Shown: positions 15,731 through 24,629, counted from the first letter of the stretch. The stretch is DNA of 25,932 nucleotides from CAZCBJ01 sp964496705 (GCA_964496705.1 CAZCBJ010000029.1:1-25932); one strand, 5' to 3'. Numbers and translations: made by a program. Notes: generated by a model from the letters alone, not told the origin.

Positions 15731-16984
15731 TCACCCCTCAAATCCAGTCAAGCGCGGTTTCAACGCCCACCAACGCGTCCAATACAACAACACGAGCAGT
15801 AACATCGGGACCGGAAAGAGCATCACCGGGCTCTGTTGGGGCTGACCGCCATACTCGATAGTCCCAATAAAGATGCTCCAAATTCCAACCAGCAGTAAAA
15901 TGCAGGCGCCCGTCACCACCCACGGCCCCAGCCTTTTATACCTGAATTCAATCAGGCTTAATACCAAGACCAATGGCAACATCAGCACTATGAAATTACC
16001 AGGATCGGTTTGTATGCCAATCCATTGCCCCGCAACCAGCGTCAAGCAAAGTACCCAGACCTGGTGCAAGGGCTCGGTGCGCCTGCGCAGCACCAACCAC
16101 CATTCGATAAACAGGATGATCGCCAGCACACCTGCGAGTAGATAACCTATCCGCTGGCCCGTCCCCGGAAGCCAGGTTGCAAGCGCTGTCCCTGGAGTGC
16201 CTGGAGGGTTGTACCCTGGATAACGAAAGATCTCACGAAGGTTCTGCAAAGGCCAATCAGGGATAAAAAATATCCCCAGAACAATCAGAAAAATGATAGA
16301 TCCAATAAACCAAAAAATAAACCTATAACGCCTTTGCGTGATGCCCCAGATGATTAATGCCGCTACCACCAATGCCACAACCTGGGGTTTGATGGTCGCA
16401 ATCGCAAGAATGACTCCTGCGATTTCATCTGACCCGTCACGAATGGCCAGGAAACATACAACCAGACACAGAGCCACCAGAATAACTGCATTCCCGTTGA
16501 TCACCGGTCGAATCGCATGATACCAGGTCAAAGAAAACAAGAACAAGATTGCGAGACTCGGCACCTTAGGCCGCCACTTTACAAGGCGGATACTGGCGAA
16601 CGTGATCAAGATCAGGCATATTTCCAAAAAAGTCATATAAATTGCGCGAGCAAGCGTGAAATCAGCAATAAGAGCGAAAGGAGCAAAGACAAGAGTCGAA
16701 TAAAATGGATAGGCGAATCTTAGCTCATGTTCTCCCGGCAGCGCTTTTCGGCCATAAGCAGCGGTTTGGATCGCGAGCGCAGTCTCGTCACTATATGGGC
16801 TGATCCCATTGACCAAGAAATTACGTGTGCCAGTCCAATGTACTAAAAAATCATTCCCACCTGGATTTTCCTGACAATAGCGGTAATTCACAATGCCAAG
16901 CGCCGTGATAATACCCACCCCCAGGACGGTCAAGAGGACGAATATGATTCCCAAAAACTGCTTTTTCCTCAAAGAGCACTCCAT
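15731..16984 (-). CDS. GT87-like (DUF2029) membrane mannosyltransferase-like protein
   Basis: 417-aa protein with about ten transmembrane segments and little soluble sequence. NDFLVHWTGTRNFLVNGISPY (from N44) matches the DUF2029/GT87 pattern in which the Asp after the first helix is catalytic. AYPFYSTLVFAPFAL (91-105) and IKPQ (198-201) are further family marks. The known GT87 member PimE adds mannose from polyprenyl-phosphomannose to phosphatidylinositol mannosides. Here the acceptor is unknown. The ATG is preceded by AGGA 4 nt upstream. It is first of a tight leftward four-gene unit and divergent from the nitrilase gene across a 39-bp gap that contains an AT-rich palindrome. Confidence 0.8.
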   Translation of the reverse strand: MECSLRKKQFLGIIFVLLTVLGVGIITALGIVNYRYCQENPGGNDFLVHWTGTRNFLVNGISPYSDETALAIQTAAYGRKALPGEHELRFAYPFYSTLVFAPFALIADFTLARAIYMTFLEICLILITFASIRLVKWRPKVPSLAILFLFSLTWYHAIRPVINGNAVILVALCLVVCFLAIRDGSDEIAGVILAIATIKPQVVALVVAALIIWGITQRRYRFIFWFIGSIIFLIVLGIFFIPDWPLQNLREIFRYPGYNPPGTPGTALATWLPGTGQRIGYLLAGVLAIILFIEWWLVLRRRTEPLHQVWVLCLTLVAGQWIGIQTDPGNFIVLMLPLVLVLSLIEFRYKRLGPWVVTGACILLLVGIWSIFIGTIEYGGQPQQSPVMLFPVPMLLLVLLYWTRWWALKPRLTGFEG

Positions 16985-17007
16985 TGAATCCTATATGGGT
17001 AAGATTT

Positions 17008-17017
17008 AATTATAATT
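17008..17017. promoter_or_regulatory. Palindromic AT-rich element, candidate shared -10 for divergent genes
   Basis: AATTATAATT at 17008-17017 is a perfect palindrome, so both strands carry TATAAT (17011-17016 on plus; complement of 17009-17014 on minus). It lies in the 39-bp gap between the divergent GT87-like gene and the amidase gene. The plus-strand box would start transcription about 1 nt before the amidase ATG, implying a leaderless mRNA. The minus-strand one would leave a leader of about 18 nt that includes AGGA. No -35 box of usual spacing is evident. Confidence 0.45.
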
Positions 17018-17023
17018 CAAGGC

Positions 17024-17818
17024 ATGCAGAAGTTATCTTTATCCTTGGCACAGATCAAGATCACACCCGGAAACTTGTCGGAAAATGTTCAACGGGCAGT
17101 TTCGTTGATACATGCAGCAATTACAGCTGGTTCTGAAATGGTCATTCTTCCCGAATTATGGAGCAGTGGTTATCAGCTCAAAGATCGATACACTGTTTCA
17201 CGAGCAAATCTGGAAATCTTAAAATCATTAAAGTCCATTGCAAACCAGCACCACATATGGATTGGTGGTTCATTGGTTGAGCAGAAAGGCGACGACTTTT
17301 TTAACTCATTTTTTCTGATCAATCCCGATCATGCGATAGATTTTAAATATCAGAAAACTCATTTATTTAAGCCAATGAAAGAAGACCTATGGTTTTCTCC
17401 AGGTGAGCAGGCGGTATCCTTTCAATCACCGTGGGGCCAGATCGGGTTGGCTATTTGTTACGACCTGCGCTTCCCCGAATTGTTCCGGCGCTATGCCTTG
17501 GATGGCGTAAAAATTTGCCTGATCAGTGCAGAATGGCCGCTATCCAGGATCGAGCACTGGAAAGTCTTGGTTCAGGCTCGAGCCATTGAAAATCAATACT
17601 TTGTGGCGGCTGTCAATTGCGTTGGAAAATCAAACACAGAGACCTTCGGAGGCAACAGCCTGATAGTTGCGCCTGATGGGAGGATCCTTGCGATGGGGGG
17701 GCAAGACGAAGAAGAAATGGTTACAGCCGATCTTGTCTTGTCTGATCTGGCTAAGCTGAGGGCTTCATTTCCTGTGCTTTCTGACCGCCGTCCTGACGTG
17801 TATGACCGGGAACCATAA
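17024..17818 (+). CDS. Carbon-nitrogen hydrolase, omega-amidase (NIT2/MtnU)-like
   Basis: Nitrilase-superfamily amidase of 264 aa, the usual length for the omega-amidase branch, which hydrolyses alpha-ketoglutaramate and similar omega-amides to keto acids and ammonia. The triad is visible: E44 in LPELWSSGY, K111 in KTHLF and C145 in CYDLRFPE. The C-terminal RRPDVY is also typical. KPMKEDLWFSPGE and AEWPLSRIEHWKVLVQARA fit the MtnU/NIT2-like subgroup. No Shine-Dalgarno precedes the ATG and a TATAAT lies 7 nt upstream, so the transcript may be leaderless. It is the only rightward gene between two leftward GT-C units and has no functional neighbour. Its last 68 bp overlap antisense with the next GT-C gene. 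Confidence 0.87.
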   Translation: MQKLSLSLAQIKITPGNLSENVQRAVSLIHAAITAGSEMVILPELWSSGYQLKDRYTVSRANLEILKSLKSIANQHHIWIGGSLVEQKGDDFFNSFFLINPDHAIDFKYQKTHLFKPMKEDLWFSPGEQAVSFQSPWGQIGLAICYDLRFPELFRRYALDGVKICLISAEWPLSRIEHWKVLVQARAIENQYFVAAVNCVGKSNTETFGGNSLIVAPDGRILAMGGQDEEEMVTADLVLSDLAKLRASFPVLSDRRPDVYDREP

Positions 17819-18953
17819 TGTTTAAAAACAAGTAAGCCAGAAGAATCATAAGTAGAAAACGTAAGGGTATCGTAAAATTTAATGCCCAAAAGAAACCTCT
17901 GGACAGCAACAGAGGCCATTCGACTAGGTTGGCAAATACCATCACTGGAACCATTAATAATGCATAACGGCTTGAAAGGACCAGCAGAATTATCGGTATA
18001 AGATATAAGACCCACTGTGGACTGTATCCAGGAGACCATATCAAAAATAAACTCCAGGTCCATCCCAGGATTGCGATCCTTTGTTTAGCAGTCTGCGGCT
18101 TGCACTTGAAAAGACCCCATAAACCAATAGCACCGAAGAACATCAGGGTGATCCAAGCGGGTATTTTCGCGGGATTGCGGCGCATGACAGCAGCCATAGC
18201 TGGATCCGAGTTCTCATAAATTGACCCAAAATTTCCGGTTTGGTAATTACCATCTAGAAGAGCCCAAATCGTTTCCCAGGAACCTTTATTCGGTTGAGAT
18301 TGGATCGATGCCAATGTGAAATCTGGAGAAATAATCCATAACATACCGTACACAGCTACTGAAATTAATATGACCATCCCTATTTGGACAAGAATGCGGC
18401 GGAAAGAGCTGTGCCGCCAAAGAACCACTAGAGCCATCACCGGGAAAAACTTAACCAGAAATCCAAAACCTATCGCAAGACCAGAGCGAAGACGGTTACC
18501 TTTCAGAACATAGAAAACACCTGTTAACATAAATAATATTGCCAGAGAGTCAAAATACCACCATTGATAAGGAAAAGAAAGTAAAAGTACAAAATAAAAC
18601 CAAACACGCCAACTTATCCGGTGATTTTGCTGGATGAGTTGGTCAACACGATAAAAAAAATACAAATTCCCACAATCAGCAAGCAAAAGAAGGATAGCTG
18701 TTAGATAGTAAAACACATGTTCTTGCCCGCCAGAAACAATGTAGAATATTTTAATTATGAAGGCAAACACCGGCGGAAATTCAATCCAATAATTAATGTA
18801 CGGCCAACCTGGTAGCTGCCCAAGCTGAAAAAAATGAAAAAAATCTCCGTAGCCCAACAAACCATCAAGAGTAGAAGATGCATACATAACCAGTCTGCCA
18901 AACAATAATCCGCAGATCAGAAGCGCAATTGGAGATAGCTTTTTCAACTTCAC
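17751..18953 (-). CDS. GT-C/GT87-like membrane glycosyltransferase-like protein
   Basis: 400-aa polytopic membrane protein, almost entirely hydrophobic helices. GYGDFFHFFQLG (D37) is in the first loop, followed by YWIEFPPVFAF (55-65) and FLVKFFPV near 165-172. This is the pattern of PIG-M/GT87-like GT-C proteins, where an E-x-PP motif follows the acidic loop. The start is GTG at 18953, 3 bp after the stop of the upstream gene, in a three-gene leftward unit. The last 22 or so codons, PGHTRQDGGQKAQEMKPSA and stop, lie past the final hydrophobic helix and are antisense to the amidase C-terminus. They look like an extension into a neighbour rather than a conserved domain. Donor and acceptor are unknown. 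Confidence 0.75.
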   Translation of the reverse strand: MKLKKLSPIALLICGLLFGRLVMYASSTLDGLLGYGDFFHFFQLGQLPGWPYINYWIEFPPVFAFIIKIFYIVSGGQEHVFYYLTAILLLLADCGNLYFFYRVDQLIQQNHRISWRVWFYFVLLLSFPYQWWYFDSLAILFMLTGVFYVLKGNRLRSGLAIGFGFLVKFFPVMALVVLWRHSSFRRILVQIGMVILISVAVYGMLWIISPDFTLASIQSQPNKGSWETIWALLDGNYQTGNFGSIYENSDPAMAAVMRRNPAKIPAWITLMFFGAIGLWGLFKCKPQTAKQRIAILGWTWSLFLIWSPGYSPQWVLYLIPIILLVLSSRYALLMVPVMVFANLVEWPLLLSRGFFWALNFTIPLRFLLMILLAYLFLNIMVPGHTRQDGGQKAQEMKPSA

Positions 18954-18956
18954 ACC

Positions 18957-20459
18957 TTATCGTTGAAATAAAACAACGGAGTCATCCTGATACACCAGAT
19001 TCCAGCCGGCGTTAACCAATTTTTGCACGAGAGGTCTCGTTGGCTCGATCATCACTAGATTAATTCCCCATTGATTTATAAGATTTGCCCACTGAGCATC
19101 TCCTTGTATGATCGAGAGCCATTGGTTGATAATTTCATCACCGAACAGGTCAGTGCGTCCATCCACGAACACCGGATAATCTATCAATTTCCAGGTCAGA
19201 TAACCTCCCCATCGATACTCACTGAATAATCTACCATCGGGCTTGTTCTCCATCATCCAGGTCACAGCGTTTACAGGATAATCTTTGCGAATAATAGCAT
19301 CGACGAATTGGTTCTGCGAAGTTATATACAGCTTGGCGATGCCAGCAAAGAATGCGAAAAAAATCAAAATTAGGTTGACCATGGTCTTGAAAAGAACCAC
19401 TTTCCTTGTCCGGCTGGCTGGATCATGAGATAAATGGTCTGCTCGTTCTCTCGCTGGCCAAAAAGACACTTTGGTCTTGATATTCTGGATTGCGCGCCAT
19501 GCATAATTCGCCAGAATTGGTGTCGCTATAATGGCAAAGGGGCCATAATTCCTCCGGGAAACCAGACCAAGGTATGCGAAAAAACACAGGGACAACACAT
19601 CCACCATATCAACTGGTCGGTCCGCCAATGAAAAGGCTACAACAATAGCAAACAACAACCACAGCATTGGCTGTTGGATTAGTTGGTGGAAATCCGGTGA
19701 AGCCCATTCACTGATCAATTGTTGAAGAGCTTGAACCCCAACCGTCTGAAATGGGATTCGCAGCATATCAAATCCATTGGGATTTACGACGACTGCAAGC
19801 CAGGACAAAGCGCCTGAACCGATAAACCACACAATTTCTTTCCAGGATTTCAATATGGATGGTTGTATTCCTAATATCCGGTTGCAAGCTTCGCCCAGAA
19901 AAACCACCCCAATGAGGAATAAACCAAGGGGATATCCGCCGTGAAGGTTTGACCAGACGATAAATATAATTGGGAAATACCATAGCATACGGATGTTCCC
20001 CCGACGGATCTCACTCAATAACCCTCCTGAAATTGTCAATAAAAGTAACGAAAACACCTGTGGACGTGGAGACCATACGACGCTGGCGACCGTTGCGCCC
20101 AGAACCAAAACAAACATATTAAAGAGCATCGGACTTCGCATTTGTCTGAGCAGCAACCCCATGCTGAATACCGCAAGCAGTGTAAAAACCAACCCCAGGC
20201 CGAGATACCCACCAACCTTATAAGCCAAAAACATGATTACCTCAGAGAGCCAGCTGTGATTGATCCACTTTTCTCCTAAACGGGTATACGAAAAATGATC
20301 TTCAAGCATTGGCCAACCATTTTGCCAGGTCTCCCGGCCGGCACTTAAGTGCCACCAAAGGTCGCTGTCCAAAGGTGTTCTTGCCGCCATAAGGAAAAGC
20401 ATGGTAAGAATAAACACCACTAAAAATGTGTTAAATTGGTTTCTTTGCGGTTTACTCAT
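18957..20459 (-). CDS. Multi-spanning membrane protein, GT-C-like (DSDLWWHL type)
   Basis: 500-aa membrane protein with about eleven hydrophobic segments and a C-terminal soluble domain of about 110 residues. After the first helix comes PLDSDLWWHLSAGRE (D31, D33), which fits the acidic catalytic-loop pattern of GT-C enzymes. WSPRPQVFSLLLL, IVWSNLHGGYPLG and VVNPNGF are conserved-looking blocks in a family usually annotated only as hypothetical membrane proteins. The C-terminal domain has FSEYRWGGYLTWKL and FVDGRTDLFGD. The ATG overlaps the upstream gene by 8 bp, so translation is probably coupled. The glycosyltransferase role is inferred from layout and neighbours. Confidence 0.68.
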   Translation of the reverse strand: MSKPQRNQFNTFLVVFILTMLFLMAARTPLDSDLWWHLSAGRETWQNGWPMLEDHFSYTRLGEKWINHSWLSEVIMFLAYKVGGYLGLGLVFTLLAVFSMGLLLRQMRSPMLFNMFVLVLGATVASVVWSPRPQVFSLLLLTISGGLLSEIRRGNIRMLWYFPIIFIVWSNLHGGYPLGLFLIGVVFLGEACNRILGIQPSILKSWKEIVWFIGSGALSWLAVVVNPNGFDMLRIPFQTVGVQALQQLISEWASPDFHQLIQQPMLWLLFAIVVAFSLADRPVDMVDVLSLCFFAYLGLVSRRNYGPFAIIATPILANYAWRAIQNIKTKVSFWPARERADHLSHDPASRTRKVVLFKTMVNLILIFFAFFAGIAKLYITSQNQFVDAIIRKDYPVNAVTWMMENKPDGRLFSEYRWGGYLTWKLIDYPVFVDGRTDLFGDEIINQWLSIIQGDAQWANLINQWGINLVMIEPTRPLVQKLVNAGWNLVYQDDSVVLFQR

Positions 20460-22068
20460 CTTGAATTTTTAGCTCATTAAAGTGAATTGGGCTGGAAAAG
20501 TTGTAAAAAACAGTAAAAGATCCAATCCTGTTTTCCAACCAAGATAATTGTGTTTCTTTGAAAAAGTTGCGAAGCCGATCATCCAATACTGCATGATCAT
20601 AAGTGATATAGGCAATCCTATCGCTATTCAACACGCGATTCGTATATGGTAGATAACGGTCATCTCTGGATGTGTATCGCATATCTTTATGATAAGGCAA
20701 TCTCGGCAAAAGGATGATTTTTTCACTTGTTAGAAAAGCAACCGGATAAGACACCCAATAAGTGGAATACCCATTGTGTATGTCCTCTTTTTCTAGAAAA
20801 TCAATCAATCTCAATGTCTGGCGATGGTCAATAATGGTTTCTGAATCAAATTGGGTGGTTATTCCCGCCGTGGAAGTGACCGTTGATTCTACCACTCCCC
20901 AAATATTGGCCGCTAGCACGATCATCACGGCTCCAACTCGGAGGATTTTCTTTACAGGGGCGTGCATGATCCCGCCGGCTGCGACCAGTCCCATCGGGAC
21001 TGTCAACGGGAGGAAATAACGCCCAGAGGGATCCACCCCAAAAGCAGTGAACACAAAAGCAATGGACAACACAACCGGGATACCGGCAAGGAGCAAATAA
21101 ACTGATTGAAAACGCCAGACCTGGCGGCATTTTTTGATCCAGAAAATTACCACGCCAATCCAGAACGCTAGCACAAAAGGTGCCAATGGCAGCGCCAACC
21201 AGCGGATTTGCCAGGAGGGGCGTAGACCGATCAAAACTGTACCCCCAAGAACAACCAGGTTAAATAAATGCGAGCCCAACACCGTAACCCAATCCCCCTG
21301 CTCGACGGCTACCGCTTTCCCCAAAATCTCATAGATTAATTGTGAAAACCCATTCTGATAACCGAAAATTATCCAGGGCAGTGCACCAACAATGCCGCCT
21401 AAAACCAGCCAAACCAACGCTCGAATGAATGCAGTCCACGCCCTTTTGGGGCTATACATTTTCCACAAATGAAATAAAACTGCTGGCAAAGCATAAACCA
21501 TCGTCAGGGCATTTGCCCAAAGCCCCAAACCGATGAAGAAACCCAGTGACAACGACAAGCTGGAAAATATTCCGGCGCGTTCAGGCAGTACGACCCACTT
21601 TCCAGAAATCAAAGCAATGCCCAAGATAAGATTACCGAGTAATAGCGCTTCGCCATACCCACCCAGACTCACCGTCGAGTACAATATGACATTGACCGGT
21701 GGCAAAGCCACAAAAAGGGACGCCAGTATGCCATGTTGTATACTCCCAAATGCTAGATAGCCCAGCCACACTGTTGTAATAATTATCAGCATATACAGTA
21801 CAATCTGAACTAGGCGTATTACCCATACAGCCTGGCCAAATACCATAAAACCCAACGCGACCAGGTATGCATCCAGGCTTCCCATATATGCTTGACCGTA
21901 AAAAAATACCGGCCATTCTCCCGCCAAGATGTGACGAGCCATTAATCCGACAACTGCCTCATCTGAATTAAAGGGAAAAACGCCCAAGACCAATAGAATT
22001 ACTTTGATCAAGACATTGGCAGCGACCGCAAACAAGACGATAAGAAGATATCTAGGTTTTAGTTTCAT
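20452..22068 (-). CDS. GT39-like membrane glycosyltransferase-like protein (DEAVxGLMARH type)
   Basis: 538-aa polytopic protein with roughly twelve hydrophobic segments and a C-terminal soluble part of about 120 residues. FPFNSDEAVVGLMARHIL (D36-E37) and FYGQAYMGSLDAYL (56-69) are a distinctive pair in a GT-C family widespread in Chloroflexota and related phyla (from memory). DPSGRYFLPLTVP is the conserved block before the last helices. It is first of the three-gene leftward unit and divergent from the next GT-C gene across a 43-bp gap. No ribosome site is obvious upstream of the ATG. A lipid-linked sugar donor is expected; sugar and acceptor are unknown. Confidence 0.75.
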   Translation of the reverse strand: MKLKPRYLLIVLFAVAANVLIKVILLVLGVFPFNSDEAVVGLMARHILAGEWPVFFYGQAYMGSLDAYLVALGFMVFGQAVWVIRLVQIVLYMLIIITTVWLGYLAFGSIQHGILASLFVALPPVNVILYSTVSLGGYGEALLLGNLILGIALISGKWVVLPERAGIFSSLSLSLGFFIGLGLWANALTMVYALPAVLFHLWKMYSPKRAWTAFIRALVWLVLGGIVGALPWIIFGYQNGFSQLIYEILGKAVAVEQGDWVTVLGSHLFNLVVLGGTVLIGLRPSWQIRWLALPLAPFVLAFWIGVVIFWIKKCRQVWRFQSVYLLLAGIPVVLSIAFVFTAFGVDPSGRYFLPLTVPMGLVAAGGIMHAPVKKILRVGAVMIVLAANIWGVVESTVTSTAGITTQFDSETIIDHRQTLRLIDFLEKEDIHNGYSTYWVSYPVAFLTSEKIILLPRLPYHKDMRYTSRDDRYLPYTNRVLNSDRIAYITYDHAVLDDRLRNFFKETQLSWLENRIGSFTVFYNFSSPIHFNELKIQDE

Positions 22069-22111
22069 GAAAGTTAAGATAAATTCATTTTAGCCTGATT
22101 TTGGACAAGTC

Positions 22112-23404
22112 ATGAAAAGTCGCCATCTCAATATTTGGGTATTTCTCATCCTCCTCGCCCTCTCCATTTATTATTTTTTCAGCATTACTTCAGTACCTTT
22201 TCATCCCGATGAAAGCACCCAAATTTTTATGAGTTCTGATCTTTCGTCTATATTCGAGCATCCTTCCACATTATTTTGGGACACGCAGAAAGAAAATGAT
22301 ATAAAACAAATTTACCGTCTTCGGGATTCCCCTTTGACACGCTACTTAATTGGTTTTGGTCGTTTAATGGCTAAGAAATCTCCGTTGATTGCCGATTGGA
22401 ATTGGTCCGCCAGCTGGGAAGAAAACCAAAATTCAGGCGCGCTTCCAGATCGCTCACTTCTCCTCGTATCCAGGCTAAGTGTCGCATTATTTTACCCATT
22501 ACTTTTATGGATCACTTACCAGACCGGAAAGCACTTAAACGGAGTTGAAACTGGATTATTGGCCATGGTATTTATGGGATGTAATGCGTTGATTTTGCTG
22601 CATACCCGTCGGGCCATGGCTGAGTCTGTGATGATGTTCACAATAGTGATGTTTGTTTGGGCGCTGGCAAAACACAAGGAAAAGCCATCGCTGCTCGGAA
22701 TTTTAGCGGGCCTGGCATTTTGTGCAAAACAATCCACGTTTCCTCTGTTAATTGTTGGCTTTTTAAGCATGGTCAAGTTGCGAAATGCGTCAGTGAAAAC
22801 CAATTACTTGACATTATCAAGAACGGGGATTTACATCCTATCCTTTATTGCCGTCGTCTATCTTTTGAATCCTGTAATTTGGCGAAATCCCATATCTGCA
22901 ACAACTGCGGCGATTAAATCACGTAGAGAATTGGTGAGTAATCAAACACAAGAGATGCAAGCGAAAATGGCTGGTCAGGTGGTCAAAGGTTTGGGGCAAA
23001 GAAGCGCTGCTGTCATCATTCAATTGTTTATTGCGCCTCCTATGCCCGCCGACGTGGGTAACTACCTCGACCAGACAAAGGAAATGGATCAAATGTACGT
23101 AAACAATCCTTTGAATCACCTGTTCAGGGGAGTGGTTGGCGGCGGTATTATGATGATTTTTTTCCTATTCGGATTGTTATTCTCTTTAAAGACCCGTTTA
23201 ACCCACTTAACCGATTGGGATTTTAATCTGGCGCTTGGATTATTATGGTTTCTACAAACTGCAGCTATCGTTATCTTCGTGCCAATTGCCTGGCAGCGGT
23301 ATTATTTACCCATTCTTCCATATATCATTTTTTTCCAAGCTTTTGCGCTTACTCATCTTTATAAAAAGACCAAGACAGCCCTCAGCTCCTCTACCAGGCG
23401 TTGA
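22112..23404 (+). CDS. GT39-like membrane glycosyltransferase-like protein
   Basis: 430-aa membrane protein, the only rightward member of the GT-C group. VPFHPDESTQIFMSSD (D33-E34) matches the Asp-Glu loop motif of PMT_2/GT39 proteins, and SPLTRYLIGFGR near 73-84 matches the PPLYYYL-like segment. LLHTRRAMAESVMMF (about 162-176) corresponds to the S/A-R-x-A/Y-MxE segment. It is shorter than its neighbours and lacks their large C-terminal domain, ending a few residues after the last helix. GGA lies 6 nt before the ATG. The stop is 14 bp from the stop of the convergent acetyltransferase gene. Substrates are unknown. Confidence 0.77.
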   Translation: MKSRHLNIWVFLILLALSIYYFFSITSVPFHPDESTQIFMSSDLSSIFEHPSTLFWDTQKENDIKQIYRLRDSPLTRYLIGFGRLMAKKSPLIADWNWSASWEENQNSGALPDRSLLLVSRLSVALFYPLLLWITYQTGKHLNGVETGLLAMVFMGCNALILLHTRRAMAESVMMFTIVMFVWALAKHKEKPSLLGILAGLAFCAKQSTFPLLIVGFLSMVKLRNASVKTNYLTLSRTGIYILSFIAVVYLLNPVIWRNPISATTAAIKSRRELVSNQTQEMQAKMAGQVVKGLGQRSAAVIIQLFIAPPMPADVGNYLDQTKEMDQMYVNNPLNHLFRGVVGGGIMMIFFLFGLLFSLKTRLTHLTDWDFNLALGLLWFLQTAAIVIFVPIAWQRYYLPILPYIIFFQAFALTHLYKKTKTALSSSTRR

Positions 23405-23418
23405 TGCGCTAAATTATC

Positions 23419-24546
23419 CTAGATATCTCTGCCGTAGACGCGATGGCGTTTGTATATTTTTGCGCCAATCGTCACCATATCTTGACGGACTCTGACTGCA
23501 GAGTCAGCCATCTGTGTCTGTTCAGCATGCTCAAATCCAAAATCCTTGATTGTCGCTTCCATCTCAGCATACATTAAGACATTTCCACCCCTGCCTTGAT
23601 ATTCAGGCAGCACCCCAACGCCGTTCAACGACACCCATTTGGTTCGTCTCATTTCCGCCAGAATATCAACGATTCCCCAAGGGGTGATTCGTCCTTTTTG
23701 TCGTTGAAGAGCCTCTGAAATATCCGCAAAGGCAAAGATAAATCCGACCACCTCGTCTTTGTAGGTGATAATTTTAATTAACTTTGGATCTGCAACGGTC
23801 AGAATCGTATCGACCACATATTGAATTTCTCGATCGGTCAAGGGATAATACTCCCAGTTGTTAACAAATGTCTGGTTATACGCCTGACCAATCCGCCAAG
23901 CCCACTTTTTTAATTCCGCCTTATTTTTAAAACTTACCACCTTAAAGGCGCCGCGCTCTCTTACCTTTTGAGCGATGAGCTTAACTTTTTCGGGCAATGC
24001 AAATTGATCTCGATGCAAATAGCACGAAACAAAATCATTCTCGCGCTCAAAACCGATCTTTTCTACCAGTTTGGGCAAATATGGCAGGTTGTAATTCATC
24101 ATAGTCATCATCTGTCGATGTTCGCTGCCCTCAATTTGGATGCCATACCCATCGAAACCAGAAAGACCTTTGGGGCCAACGATGCGATTTAAGCCCCTCG
24201 CATGCGCCCACTCAAAAGCACGGTTAAATAAAGCATCCGCCACACTTTGATCATCAACCACCTCAAGAAAATAAAATGAGGCTTGTTTTGAACCATGAAA
24301 TTGGTTATAAGGTTTATTTTCAATCGCAGCAATCCTACCCACCACCTTGCCATCATCCAAGGCCATAAAAAAATCAACTTTTGAATGTTCAAAAAAAGGA
24401 TGCTTATTTGGATTCATCATTGTCTTGACATCAGAAATAAATGGGGGCACCCATTGCGATACACCTTTATACAACTCAAAGGGAAACATAACGAATTGGT
24501 TGATCTGGGATCGCGAGGTCAAATCTACATGAATTACATTTGCCAT
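23419..24546 (-). CDS. GNAT-superfamily N-acetyltransferase-like protein (YghO-like)
   Basis: 375-aa cytosolic protein with two acetyltransferase-like halves. The N-terminal half has QWVPPFISDVKTMMNP and HPFFEHSKVDFFMA (49-62), a signature of a widespread uncharacterised family related to E. coli YghO. The C-terminal half has GVGVLPEYQGRGGNVLMYAE (309-328), which fits the acetyl-CoA-binding motif Q/R-x-x-G-x-G/A. The start at 24546 is supported by GAGG five nt upstream. The longer frame to 24678 would run through the promoter region and overlap the divergent SIS gene. It is convergent with a GT-C gene and divergent from the SIS-domain gene. The substrate is unknown. Confidence 0.75.
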   Translation of the reverse strand: MANVIHVDLTSRSQINQFVMFPFELYKGVSQWVPPFISDVKTMMNPNKHPFFEHSKVDFFMALDDGKVVGRIAAIENKPYNQFHGSKQASFYFLEVVDDQSVADALFNRAFEWAHARGLNRIVGPKGLSGFDGYGIQIEGSEHRQMMTMMNYNLPYLPKLVEKIGFERENDFVSCYLHRDQFALPEKVKLIAQKVRERGAFKVVSFKNKAELKKWAWRIGQAYNQTFVNNWEYYPLTDREIQYVVDTILTVADPKLIKIITYKDEVVGFIFAFADISEALQRQKGRITPWGIVDILAEMRRTKWVSLNGVGVLPEYQGRGGNVLMYAEMEATIKDFGFEHAEQTQMADSAVRVRQDMVTIGAKIYKRHRVYGRDI

Positions 24547-24575
24547 ATTTACCTCTCTGAGCGATAATTTCATCG

Positions 24576-24581
24576 AGTATA
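24576..24581 (-). promoter_or_regulatory. Candidate -10 box for the acetyltransferase gene
   Basis: The minus strand reads TATACT at this site (AGTATA on plus), 29 bp upstream of the acetyltransferase ATG. That leaves a leader of about 20 nt holding the GAGG ribosome site. The expected -35 region is a poor match, so activation by a regulator or a false match is possible. Confidence 0.4.
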
Positions 24582-24629
24582 CACCCAAAGTATGTGTTTT
24601 ATGTAGCACTATATGTAGAATCGGTTTCA

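Noticed and set aside
11156..22068. Tandem duplication as origin of the GT-C array
   Set aside because: The motifs around the acidic loops and the C-terminal regions differ too much among the members to suggest recent copies.
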